Shown piece by piece: positions 48,559 to 56,950 of a DNA stretch of 64,000 bases. The notes under the pieces were generated by a model. It made no database searches. It saw nothing but the letters and a program-made list of their open reading frames with translations, and was not told where the DNA came from. Location of the stretch: positions 1 to 64,000 of the forward strand of contig CAZAER010000002.1 in NCBI GenBank assembly GCA_964484195.1, in the 5' to 3' direction. Within the stretch, counting starts at the first letter, position 1. Every line of letters starts with the position of its first letter. Position numbers and translations under genes: made by a program. This stretch comes from JALHOP01 sp964484195 (lineage in GTDB: Bacteria; Myxococcota; XYA12-FULL-58-9; JALHOP01).

Positions 48559-49950
48559 ATGGCAAAGCTAGGTGAGATGGGGACTTGGGTCGTCCGCAGA
48601 GATGCGGTGAACGCCCTGACCCTCAAGACCGTCCGCGTCGACATCGTTAACGGACCGGATGCGGGCACGTCCATGACCTCCGCCGAAGAGGTCTTCACCA
48701 TCGGGACAGCCCCCGGAAACACTCTCCAGGTCACAGACCGCACGGTTTCGCGCTTTCACCTCGAGCTGCGATCCCAAGACGACGGCGTCCTGCTTCAGGA
48801 CTTGGGCTCGACCAACGGAACTATCCTGGCCGGTGCCCGCCTCGAGCGCGCCCGCATTGGTCTCGGCACCACACTCTATCTTGGTCGCACTCAGATCGTC
48901 GTTCGTGACGGTGAGGCCGCCATGGTCGAGCTGCACTCCGCCAACGAGGTCGGCGGAGTGCACGGCAACACCGTGGTCATGCGCCGACTCCTTGCCTTGG
49001 TCGCCAAAGCCGCCAAGAGCGAGGTGCCGGTCCTCATCACCGGCGAGTCAGGCACCGGCAAAGAGCTCATCGCTCGCGCGGTCCACGACACCGGCAAGCG
49101 CGCCGACAAGCCGTTCGTGGTCGTCGACTGTGGCTCGTTGTCGCCAACCCTGATCGGCAGCGAGCTCTTCGGTCACGAGAAGGGCGCCTTCACGGGTGCG
49201 ACCGATCGCCACGCCGGTGCGTTCGAACAGGCCGAAGACGGCACCGTCTTTCTCGACGAGATCGGCGAGCTCCCGCCCGCGTCACAAGCCAATCTCCTCG
49301 GCGTGCTCGAGCGCGGCACCTTCCGCAGGCTCGGCGGACAGAAAGAGCTGCCGCTTCGGGCGCGCGTCTTGTCGGCGACCAATCGCGATCTGCGCTCGGA
49401 CGTGAACCGCGGCAACTTCAGACTCGACCTGTTCTATCGTCTCGCCATCGTCGTCTTGCATACGCCCGCTCTGCGCGAGCACCCTGACGACATTCCGCTG
49501 CTCATCGAGCACTTCCTCCAACGCGGTGGCTACCAGGGAACGATGGACGAGCTCTTCCCGCCGGCGGTGATGGAGCGGTTCAGGGCGCACACGTGGCCCG
49601 GCAACGTGCGTGAGCTGCGCAACACCGTCGATGCGGCGCGCACGCTCGGAGCCGATTTTTCCATCAGCGGCACCTTCGCTGCTCTGCCGCCGAGCGGAGC
49701 CGAAACGTCGTCCGGCGACTTCCAGGAGAAGACGAGCGACTCCATCAACCTCGGAGTCGTCGGCGTCAGCTCGGACCCACTGCAGTCCTACAACGAAGCG
49801 CGCGCCCACGTGCTTGCCTCGTTCGAGAAGGTCTACTTGCGTCAGCTCTACGACCGTTGCGAAGGCAATGTGTCGAAGGCAGCCCGCCAGGCACAAATGG
49901 ACCGCAGCTACCTGATCTCGCTGCTCCGGAAGCACAACATCCGGGGATGA
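48559..49950 (+). CDS. FHA-domain sigma54-dependent transcriptional activator
   Basis: A 463-residue enhancer-binding protein. The FHA domain (about 45-117) has SRFH at 64-67 and STNGT at 84-88, the phosphothreonine-binding residues. The AAA+ domain has Walker A TGESGTGKE at 161-169, GAFTGA (sigma54 contact) at 209-214 and Walker B VFLDEIGE at 230-237. The C-terminus is a Fis-type HTH (SKAARQAQMDRSYLISLLRK). FHA-type activators are abundant in myxobacteria and are switched by Ser/Thr kinases. No kinase gene is adjacent. Confidence 0.95.
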   Translation: MAKLGEMGTWVVRRDAVNALTLKTVRVDIVNGPDAGTSMTSAEEVFTIGTAPGNTLQVTDRTVSRFHLELRSQDDGVLLQDLGSTNGTILAGARLERARIGLGTTLYLGRTQIVVRDGEAAMVELHSANEVGGVHGNTVVMRRLLALVAKAAKSEVPVLITGESGTGKELIARAVHDTGKRADKPFVVVDCGSLSPTLIGSELFGHEKGAFTGATDRHAGAFEQAEDGTVFLDEIGELPPASQANLLGVLERGTFRRLGGQKELPLRARVLSATNRDLRSDVNRGNFRLDLFYRLAIVVLHTPALREHPDDIPLLIEHFLQRGGYQGTMDELFPPAVMERFRAHTWPGNVRELRNTVDAARTLGADFSISGTFAALPPSGAETSSGDFQEKTSDSINLGVVGVSSDPLQSYNEARAHVLASFEKVYLRQLYDRCEGNVSKAARQAQMDRSYLISLLRKHNIRG

Positions 49951-49976
49951 CGCGCCGATAAGGCGTTCACTTCCTC

Positions 49977-50909
49977 ATGACGCATCCCATCATTCGCGTG
50001 TCGGGCCCATTGCTGGCTACTTCCTCGGGCGCGGTGTCCGAGCGTCTGGTCGAACGCACCATCAACGGCAACAAGATCGTTTGCCGGGAGTGGGGTAAGC
50101 CGGGGAATCCCTTGGTCATCGGCATTCACGGGTTGAGCTCGAACTCGATCTGCTTTGCCGACATCGCCGAGGCCGTGGCCAAAGCCGGCTATCACGTGAT
50201 CGTCCCTGATCTGCGTGGTCGCAATTTGAGCCCGGCCACCGGGCCGCACACGTACGGCTGGCAGAATCACGGCAACGACGTGTCTGCTATTGCGGAAGAC
50301 GTGCGTCGCGAGACGCGTGGAGCCTGCGGCGAGAAGTTCAGCATCATGGGGCACTCGATGGGCGGCTACATCGCTCTCGACATGCCGCGCGAGCGCCTGG
50401 ACCGCGTCGTCATCCTCGACGCGCTGGGTATTCCCGAAAGCGGCGCCGTGAGCTCGGTGGGTGGCTCGGTCAATCGTCTCGACAAGATCTACAAGTCGGT
50501 CGACGCCTACGTCGACAGCATCAAGCAGAAGGGCATCATCAAGCCGTTCACCAAGACTTGGGATCGTCACTTCCGTGACGAGGTGGTTCAGGTCGAAGGC
50601 GGCGTCATGCCGCGCACCAGCAAGAGCGCGGTCGACGAGGACACGGCGTATGCGATGATGCGCTCGTCGCTTCCGTATTGTTTCCCGCGGATGTGGAAGA
50701 CGCTGCCCGAGCAGACGTTGGTCATCCGCGCCGGCCAGCCCATGAGCGCGATACTCGGTCGCTTCATCAGCGACACCGATTCGTTCGCTTACAAGGCCAT
50801 GCGCGGCGACAAGCTGTTCAAGACCGTCGACGCGAACCACTACACGGTGCTCACCGAGCCGCACACGATTGCGCTCGTCGCGAAGTTCTTCAAGGGCGAG
50901 CCCCTCTAG
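49977..50909 (+). CDS. alpha/beta hydrolase
   Basis: A 310-residue alpha/beta-hydrolase-fold protein. The oxyanion HG motif is in IGIHGLSSNS (48-57), and the nucleophile elbow is GHSMGG at 125-130 (Ser127). The catalytic Asp and His are probably in the C-terminal third (the His in VDANHYTVL). The lid domain (about 155-235) is Lys/Ser rich. It lies 37 bp upstream of the 3-hydroxybutyrate dehydrogenase gene, so it could release hydroxyacids for it, which is inference. Confidence 0.85.
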   Translation: MTHPIIRVSGPLLATSSGAVSERLVERTINGNKIVCREWGKPGNPLVIGIHGLSSNSICFADIAEAVAKAGYHVIVPDLRGRNLSPATGPHTYGWQNHGNDVSAIAEDVRRETRGACGEKFSIMGHSMGGYIALDMPRERLDRVVILDALGIPESGAVSSVGGSVNRLDKIYKSVDAYVDSIKQKGIIKPFTKTWDRHFRDEVVQVEGGVMPRTSKSAVDEDTAYAMMRSSLPYCFPRMWKTLPEQTLVIRAGQPMSAILGRFISDTDSFAYKAMRGDKLFKTVDANHYTVLTEPHTIALVAKFFKGEPL

Positions 50910-50945
50910 CTTGCGGATGCCGTGCCGCTCGTTTAATGGGCGCGC

Positions 50946-51707
50946 ATGAATCAACTGAAGAACCGCCGTGCGCTGGTGACCGGCGCTGCCTCGGGCATCG
51001 GGCTCGCGATCGCCAAACGCTTCGCCGACGCGGGCGCGGAAGTGCTGCTCTCGGACCTGCCGGGTCCGGCGCTCGAGAAGGCCGCCGCGGATCTCAAAGC
51101 GCGCGCCCTGCCCGCAAACCTCGGAGCACGCGACGAGGTGCTCAAGCTCGCCAAAGACGCGGGCGCGGTCGACATCCTCGTGAACAACGCCGGGCTGCAG
51201 CACGTGAGCCCGATCGACGACTTCGACATGGCCAAGTGGGACACCATCATCGCGGTCATGCTCACGGCGCCGTTCATGTTGGTGCGCTCGGCGCTGCCGG
51301 GCATGGTGCAACGCAACTGGGGCCGCATCATCAACGTCTCGTCGGTGCACGGGTTGATCGCTTCAGCGTACAAGTCGGCGTACGTCAGCGCGAAGCACGG
51401 CGTCATTGGCCTGACGAAGACTGTCGCTCTGGAAGCAGGCGCTCGCTCGCCGCAGGTCACTTGCAACGCCATCTGCCCGTCATACGTACGCACGCCGTTG
51501 GTCGAGAAGCAGGTCGCCGATCAGGCGAAGGCGCACGGCATCCCGGAGAGCGAAGTGCTCGAGAAGGTGATGCTCACGCAGAACGCCATCAAGCGGCTCA
51601 TCGAGCCGGAAGAAGTGGCCGAGGCGGCGATGTATCTGACGCGCGATGATGCCTGGTCGGTGACTGGCAGCGCTTTGATGCTCGACGCCGGCTGGCTAGC
51701 GCACTGA
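50946..51707 (+). CDS. bdhA: 3-hydroxybutyrate dehydrogenase-like SDR
   Basis: A 253-residue short-chain dehydrogenase. The NAD-binding TGAASGIG is at 12-19, NNAG at 80-83, and the catalytic Ser/Tyr/Lys in INVSSVHG (Ser132/133), Y146 and K150. The stretches SVHGLIASAYKSAYVSAKHG and NAICPSYVRTPLVEKQVADQ are close to the (R)-3-hydroxybutyrate dehydrogenase signature. It would interconvert 3-hydroxybutyrate and acetoacetate in polyhydroxybutyrate or ketone metabolism. Its stop abuts a palindromic repeat. Confidence 0.85.
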   Translation: MNQLKNRRALVTGAASGIGLAIAKRFADAGAEVLLSDLPGPALEKAAADLKARALPANLGARDEVLKLAKDAGAVDILVNNAGLQHVSPIDDFDMAKWDTIIAVMLTAPFMLVRSALPGMVQRNWGRIINVSSVHGLIASAYKSAYVSAKHGVIGLTKTVALEAGARSPQVTCNAICPSYVRTPLVEKQVADQAKAHGIPESEVLEKVMLTQNAIKRLIEPEEVAEAAMYLTRDDAWSVTGSALMLDAGWLAH

Positions 51708-51752
51708 AAATGGTGACTGTCACCAATTATGAAAATGGTGGCTGTCACCAAT
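51707..51752. repeat. two ATGGTGAC palindromic repeats
   Basis: AAAATGGTGACTGTCACC and AAAATGGTGGCTGTCACC occur in tandem between the bdhA stop and the end of a convergent gene. They are the same family as the cluster at 47430. The first begins on the last base of the stop codon. Both lie downstream of a plus-strand gene end. Confidence 0.8.
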
Positions 51753-52902
51753 TTCGAGGGAACGGCGAGACGTAAGTGAGGCCGACCTCGGCCGCCGGTG
51801 CGAACTCGGCGTCGCCGAAGTGCATGCCGGGGATCTCGCCGATTGCGTAGAACTGGTAGTCCCAGGCGTCGCCGGTGCCCCAGTTGATGGCGAAGCTGAC
51901 GTCGGCTTCGAGGCCCGAGAACGGCATCACGTAGTAGTCGTCGAGGGTGACGTCTTCGAGCGCGACCGCGGGGATGGCGGGTGGGCCCCAGGCGCCCCAC
52001 TCGATGTCGTCGTAGTCGTCGCGGCCGTAGACCGGGTCCCAGATGTAGTTGAAGCGCCGGGCGACGAATTCCTTGATGCCGTAGAGGTGGGCGGGGTCGT
52101 TGGCCTCGTGGATGACGCCTTCGTGCGCCGACAGGCCGGTGAAGTTTTCGAAGATGAGCTTGCGAGTGACCTCGCCGGGGCCTTGCTGCTGGAAGATGTC
52201 GCCGTGCAGGTAGTCGTTGACGCCTTCGATGCCTTCGCAGCGTGAGTTCACGAAGTAGTAGTCGCGTCGCGCGAACGCTATGGCGGAGTCTCGTGATTCG
52301 CCGGCGTTGCGACCGACGAAGCAGTCGCCTTCCGTGCCGTTGAGCTTGATGAACGCGCCTTCGACGATGGTCGCGGCCACCTGCTCGAGTCTGACCGCGA
52401 TGCCGCCGGGCATGAGGGGGTGGATGTTCTTGCCGCCCTGGTTCTCGGGTTGGTCGACCTCGCCGGTGTCGCAGCCGGGTTGGGGGACGAGATCGATCGC
52501 CAGGCCGATGATGCGGACGTTGCGGCCGCCGTGGATGGCGATGGGATAAGCGAGCGCGGCGTCGCCCATCAGGAGCACGTAGTCCTGGTCGTTCTCGAGT
52601 GTGAGCTCGTAGCGATCGCCGGCGCAGACGCCGTCCCAGGCCGCGATGGCGTAGAGCTCGGCGGCGTCGGGCAAGGTGAGGACGGTTGGGTTCTCGAGAG
52701 TCGGCAGAGTGACGTCGTTCTTCCAGGTGAAGCCTGGAGGCGGTGAGGTTGGCTCGGGTTGCTCTGGCTCGGGCTGTTCCGCGGGAGGTGTTTCGGGCGG
52801 CGTCACGCGCTCCTCTTCTCGGGGCGGGTCGCTCCCCGGCTCACCTTCGATCGAGCCAGAGCACGCGACCATTGCAACGCATCCGAGGACGAGAGCTCGC
52901 AT
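51745..52902 (-). CDS. lipoprotein with probable beta-helix domain
   Basis: A 385-residue protein starting MRALVLGCVAMVACSGSI, a lipoprotein signal. A Pro/Glu-rich linker follows (PPETPPAEQPEPEQPEPTSP). The rest (~70-385) has the repetitive beta-strand character of a parallel beta-helix (YPIAIHGGRNVRIIGLAIDL, GGIAVRLEQVAATIVEGAFI, KLIFENFTGLSAHEGVIHEA). Catalytic residues of a polysaccharide lyase are not identified. It is convergent with bdhA and overlaps the last palindromic repeat at its stop. Confidence 0.55.
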   Translation of the reverse strand: MRALVLGCVAMVACSGSIEGEPGSDPPREEERVTPPETPPAEQPEPEQPEPTSPPPGFTWKNDVTLPTLENPTVLTLPDAAELYAIAAWDGVCAGDRYELTLENDQDYVLLMGDAALAYPIAIHGGRNVRIIGLAIDLVPQPGCDTGEVDQPENQGGKNIHPLMPGGIAVRLEQVAATIVEGAFIKLNGTEGDCFVGRNAGESRDSAIAFARRDYYFVNSRCEGIEGVNDYLHGDIFQQQGPGEVTRKLIFENFTGLSAHEGVIHEANDPAHLYGIKEFVARRFNYIWDPVYGRDDYDDIEWGAWGPPAIPAVALEDVTLDDYYVMPFSGLEADVSFAINWGTGDAWDYQFYAIGEIPGMHFGDAEFAPAAEVGLTYVSPFPRNW

Positions 52903-53022
52903 TGGCGGCGCATAGCTGCACGCCCGATGCCACGGCCTCCAGCTCGTCTTTTCAACGAGCTCGCTCCCGCGGATCACCACGCTTTGGGGGGCAGTCACCT
53001 CGTTCGCGTGAACGAAACCGGT

Positions 53023-54027
53023 TCAGATCCTGAAAGACAGGTCGAGCGATCCGAAGAAGTCCGGTTTGGTCTGCCGCTCGAACTCCTTCGAGCGCAACAC
53101 GTGCGTGATCGACACGCGCGTGTTCTTCCATACGAGGGCCCAACCGAACTGTGCATCGACGACCATGGGAATGCGCTCGACGCTGCGGCTCTCCCGCCAG
53201 GTACTGCCGTCGATGAAGATGTTGCGGATGACGCTGCGCACTTCGCCGCCCAAGAAGTAGTACCAACCGAAGTCGTTGGTCTGCGCGAACACGCCGTTCC
53301 CCTGGATGCCGGGCAACACGCGACGCGGTCCGTAGTCGAGCGGCATGTTGTCGCCAAAGCGGATGGTGAACCCGGCCGCGGTGAAGTCGTAGACGTTACC
53401 GAGCGCGGCGCCGATGTGCGGGAAGATCTCGGTGGTGAGACCACCGAAGGTTCCAAGGTGATAGCGCCAGACGTGCTGATACGAGAGTACCAGCGCGGGC
53501 TCGTTCGGTAGCTGTGTGTCCCAGCGGACTGGTGTCGGGCCGATGGCCACGTGGATCACTCGCTGCACCTGTCGCCCCAACGCGGCAGGGCCGATCATGC
53601 CTAGAGTGAGCGTGAGGTCGTCGAAGTGTTTCGCGGTCACCGTTTGGATGCCCGCTGTAGCGTACAAGAAGGCGGCGAAAGGACGGTCGCGGTCGCTGAG
53701 ATTGCGCAAGATGATGCTGCGCGGGCTGTAGATGTTGTGACCGCCGCCGAAGGTCGCGTGGACCTCACCGTCTTCGGCGAACCACCTGCCCATCGTGCGC
53801 ATGAAGTTGGGCGTGCCGGATCGACTCGTGGTCCAGAGGCCATCGACGCCACTCGAGTAGTGACGGTCGAGCGCGAAGACGACGTCGTTCTCGATGAGAA
53901 TGGTCAAAGTGCCGCGATCGTCGTCGGGACGGGAGAGACGATAGCTCGCGGCGGCTGCGGCTGCAGCAGATGTGTCGGGTGGCCCTGCGAGAGCGAGGAG
54001 CGAGCAGGCGAGCACTACGACCGACAT
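53023..54027 (-). CDS. LpxR-family outer-membrane protein (DUF2219)
   Basis: A 334-residue protein, with signal peptide MSVVVLACSLLALAGPPDTS; an upstream TTG start would add 15 residues. The mature part starts TLTILIENDVVFALDRHYSS, carrying the N-D and D-R-x-Y-S-G residues of the lipid A 3'-O-deacylase LpxR barrel. The strand-rich body fits a 12-stranded beta-barrel, and ends in aromatic Phe-x-I. It would sit in the outer membrane and remove an acyl chain from lipid A; whether this organism makes canonical lipid A is unknown. Confidence 0.75.
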   Translation of the reverse strand: MSVVVLACSLLALAGPPDTSAAAAAAASYRLSRPDDDRGTLTILIENDVVFALDRHYSSGVDGLWTTSRSGTPNFMRTMGRWFAEDGEVHATFGGGHNIYSPRSIILRNLSDRDRPFAAFLYATAGIQTVTAKHFDDLTLTLGMIGPAALGRQVQRVIHVAIGPTPVRWDTQLPNEPALVLSYQHVWRYHLGTFGGLTTEIFPHIGAALGNVYDFTAAGFTIRFGDNMPLDYGPRRVLPGIQGNGVFAQTNDFGWYYFLGGEVRSVIRNIFIDGSTWRESRSVERIPMVVDAQFGWALVWKNTRVSITHVLRSKEFERQTKPDFFGSLDLSFRI

Positions 54028-54072
54028 TGGCCGGGCACGGTCTCCGATCGCGGAGCACCGCGCAATGACCAA

Positions 54073-54103
54073 GTGAGGAGCCAGTGTTGCACCGGCTCCT
54101 CAC
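54073..54103 (-). terminator. hairpin between minus-strand genes
   Basis: GTGAGGAGCC and GGCTCCTCAC form a 10-bp perfect stem around an 11-nt loop, just after the stop of the gene ending at 54116. No long T-run follows on the minus strand, so it is a likely but weak intrinsic terminator between that gene and the lpxR-like gene. Confidence 0.55.
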
Positions 54104-54115
54104 GAGGTTTCGCGA

Positions 54116-55024
54116 TTACTCTGGCTTCTTCTTGGTGAACTTGAGGAGCAGACCGCCACCGGCGGCCATCGCGACGCCACCGACCATCGCCGGGACGGCT
54201 TGCTGCCAGTTCAACGCGGTACGGCCGAGCATTGGACCCCAGTCCATACCGTTGGTCATGCCGCCGGCCACGCCCGAGAAGGCGTAGAAGGCACCGGCAC
54301 CGAGGAGGCCCCAACCAGCGACGCGCAGAGCCAAGCGGCCGGCGTTACCGAGCTTGAAGCCCTTCTTCTCCGCCGGTTTCTCGGCCTCACGACCGCGACC
54401 GACTTCGCGGGCACCGCCCGTCGAGCCAACCGAGATGACCTCGGGTCCTTCGACCGGGCCGTTGCTGCGGGTGATGCGCCAGCCGCGCTCGGTCTCGACC
54501 GCCTTGTAGATGCGGCCTTCGACCTCGTAGAAGCCGGGACCTTCTTGCTCGGCCTGAGCGATGACCGCCTGCTTGATGCTGGGCGCGCGCTCCGGCTCGT
54601 AAGGAATGTCCTCGTCGCCACGGCCACCCTCGTAGCCGTTTTCGTAGCGCTCTTCGTAGCGCGGGCCGCCGCGACGCGGCGCCGGCTCCTCGTACTCCTC
54701 TTCGTAGCCCACTGGTCCGCCACCACGTTCGTTGTAGCGGATGCGAGGCGACGGAGCGCGCTCGAGGTCGATGTGAATGTCGGGCTGCTGGCGCTCGCGG
54801 ATGCGAATGCGCTGTGGCGGAGGCGGCGGTGCTTCGTCGTCGACGATGCGGACGTCTACGCCCCGACCCGAGCCGGCAGGTTGGCGGGAGGGATATCCGT
54901 ACTCATAGGATCCACTGGCCCGGGTCGCGGTACGGCGGCTGCTTTCACGGTAGTCCTCGTACGAGTACTGACCGCGGCCGCGACTCGGCCCATAGTATCC
55001 AGCGTCGGTGGCACGCGTCGACAT
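54116..55024 (-). CDS. membrane protein with long disordered N-terminus
   Basis: A 302-residue protein starting MSTRATDAGYYGPSRG, with AGGCAGGTG before the start. The first 140 residues are Tyr/Gly/Arg/Glu/Pro rich and disordered (YEDYRESSRRTATRASGSYE, GYEEEYEEPAPRRGGPRYEE). Two C-terminal membrane segments follow (LALRVAGWGLLGAGAFYAFS, AVPAMVGGVAMAAGGGLLLK). The family is not recognised. A hairpin after its stop may end transcription before the lpxR-like gene. Confidence 0.6.
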   Translation of the reverse strand: MSTRATDAGYYGPSRGRGQYSYEDYRESSRRTATRASGSYEYGYPSRQPAGSGRGVDVRIVDDEAPPPPPQRIRIRERQQPDIHIDLERAPSPRIRYNERGGGPVGYEEEYEEPAPRRGGPRYEERYENGYEGGRGDEDIPYEPERAPSIKQAVIAQAEQEGPGFYEVEGRIYKAVETERGWRITRSNGPVEGPEVISVGSTGGAREVGRGREAEKPAEKKGFKLGNAGRLALRVAGWGLLGAGAFYAFSGVAGGMTNGMDWGPMLGRTALNWQQAVPAMVGGVAMAAGGGLLLKFTKKKPE

Positions 55025-55262
55025 GGGTTCACCTGCCTTTAGAGGGTCAAATTGTGTTGGGTTTGGGTTCACAGCTCACGTGACGAGGTCACGCGATCGC
55101 TTCAGCTGCGAATCCAGATCGATATATCGGCGTCGTGACGCGGGGGTTGCTTGGCGAACGGCAACAACTCTTGCCGGTCACTGCCGATACACCCCGTTGA
55201 TCTGGGAAGGCGCCTGACCCTTCGAGGCGAACGCTTCCTGTCGAACCAAAGTGAGGGTCCCC

Positions 55263-56879
55263 ATGCGAGTCAGCGTCTGCAGACTCGTCACCGCCATTTT
55301 GTTCGTCGGCATTGGCCTTTGGGCCGACGTGTCTTCGGCGCTCACCGTGCAAAACATCGCCTGCACCAGCGGCGAGCTGTCCGTGACCATCAAGATCCCG
55401 ACGCAAGCCATTGCCGGTGACCCACGTACCTTTTGCCGGATCGACATCGTCCTTACCGGCCAGACCAACCCGCTAACCATCGGGCAGCAGATCCTCGTGC
55501 AGGGTCTCGTCGACGACTCCTATTGGAGCAGCGACAGCACCTTCTATTCGAGCACCTTCAGCGTCACCTCGCAGGAAGCAGCCGCGCAGCGCGTGCAGCG
55601 TAGCGTCGATTGCACCGGCGACTTCATGGACAACGGTTGGTCGAGCGTCGCCATCTACGGCTTCGTCGATGCTTACAAGGGCCCGGTCTGGAGCCCCGAT
55701 CGCTGCGCCACCAACACGCTCTCGGTCGAGGTCATCGGCGACGAGGAGCCCGAGGTCTCGGACAGCGCCGCGAGCGCCGGCCAGCTCGGCACCGGCGTCA
55801 CCAACAAGGTGGCGGCCGACCCGGACTGGTACGCGGTGACGGTCAACAGCCAAAACGCTCTGGCGCTGACTCTCGCTTATGACGGCGGGTCAGGCGCGCT
55901 CGACTTCCAGCTCACCGACAGTGCTGGCAGTCAGGTAGCCAGCGGTAGCAAGACCGCCGAGGGCGCGGTGATCAACAAGACCGGACTGGCCGCGGGCACC
56001 TACAAGGTGAAGGTCGCACCGCAAGTCTCGTCGGATCCCAACCTCTACGATCTTCGCGTCGGTGGGACGTCGGGCGGTGGTGGCACGTGCACCGGAACCG
56101 GCACCGAAGAGCGCGACTGCGGACGCTGCGGTACGCAATCACGGACGTGCAACAGCGGCACCTGGTCTGGTTGGACGACTTGCGCCGGCCAGGGTGAGTG
56201 CGAGCCTGGATCCACCGACGTAGAAAGCTGCGGCACCAACAAGTCGCGGACCATGACCTGCAGCGAGAGCTGCGAGTGGGAGCCCGGTGCCTGCGTCGAC
56301 GGCGACGGTGGTGGTGGCGGCGGCGGGAGCAACGCCGGCAAGGTCGGTCTGGCATGCGATGACAACGAGCCCTGCGGCAACCTCGAGTGCATCGGCCTCG
56401 ATAATACCGATGGGATGTTCCAGAACGGCTACTGCACGATGTCTCCATGCAGCGCTGACTCGGCCTGCGGTGACAGCGCCGCGCTCTGCGGTGGGCTCTT
56501 CGGCACCCACTATTGCTTGAAGCGCTGCAGCGACAGCACCGATTGCCGCACCGGTTACGTGTGCGCCCGCTTCGGGAATGCTCGCGCCTGCGCGCCGCGT
56601 TGCCGAGATGATCAAGACTGCGCCGACAACGCCCTGCCCGTCTGCGATGACGACAGTGGCTTGTGCCTCGCGTCCGCCGGAGCGGACCCGCAGGCTTGGA
56701 ACGGCTCACGACCGAACGCTGACGGAAGTTTGGGGGGCGGTGCTTTACTCGAAGCAGGAGGTGGATGCGTGGCTCTAGATCCCAGCATTTGGACTGTCAT
56801 CTTCGCTGCATTCTTGCTCAGTGCCCATGTCACCGCGCGGCGCTTCGCTGCCAAAGCGGCAGGTGACGTCGTCCGCTAG
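55263..56879 (+). CDS. exported Cys-rich protein with PPC-like and TSP1-like domains
   Basis: A 538-residue protein starting MRVSVCRLVTAILFVG (12 bp downstream of a longer start), with a signal peptide cleaved near SSA. A beta-rich N-terminal domain (30-170) is followed by a PPC-like domain (~175-270: DWYAVTVNSQNALALTLAYD) and a thrombospondin-type Cys-rich segment (CGTQSRTCNSGTWSGWTTCA). Further Cys-rich repeats extend to about 480 (CSADSACGDSAALC, CRDDQDCADNALPVC). A C-terminal hydrophobic helix (SIWTVIFAAFLLSAHVTA) plus Arg tail suggests a membrane or MYXO-CTERM-like anchor, though without its Cys. A surface protein is inferred. Confidence 0.65.
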   Translation: MRVSVCRLVTAILFVGIGLWADVSSALTVQNIACTSGELSVTIKIPTQAIAGDPRTFCRIDIVLTGQTNPLTIGQQILVQGLVDDSYWSSDSTFYSSTFSVTSQEAAAQRVQRSVDCTGDFMDNGWSSVAIYGFVDAYKGPVWSPDRCATNTLSVEVIGDEEPEVSDSAASAGQLGTGVTNKVAADPDWYAVTVNSQNALALTLAYDGGSGALDFQLTDSAGSQVASGSKTAEGAVINKTGLAAGTYKVKVAPQVSSDPNLYDLRVGGTSGGGGTCTGTGTEERDCGRCGTQSRTCNSGTWSGWTTCAGQGECEPGSTDVESCGTNKSRTMTCSESCEWEPGACVDGDGGGGGGGSNAGKVGLACDDNEPCGNLECIGLDNTDGMFQNGYCTMSPCSADSACGDSAALCGGLFGTHYCLKRCSDSTDCRTGYVCARFGNARACAPRCRDDQDCADNALPVCDDDSGLCLASAGADPQAWNGSRPNADGSLGGGALLEAGGGCVALDPSIWTVIFAAFLLSAHVTARRFAAKAAGDVVR

Positions 56880-56950
56880 CGGGTGGCGCGATTCAGGTCG
56901 AGCGGCTACGCTTTCCCTCTGCTTCCAGGCAACTCGACGCAGTGGGGAAC

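Noticed and set aside
49908..51350. 480-codon minus-strand frame over the hydrolase and bdhA genes
   Set aside because: His/Arg/Ala-rich shadow spanning two genes that are well supported on the plus strand.
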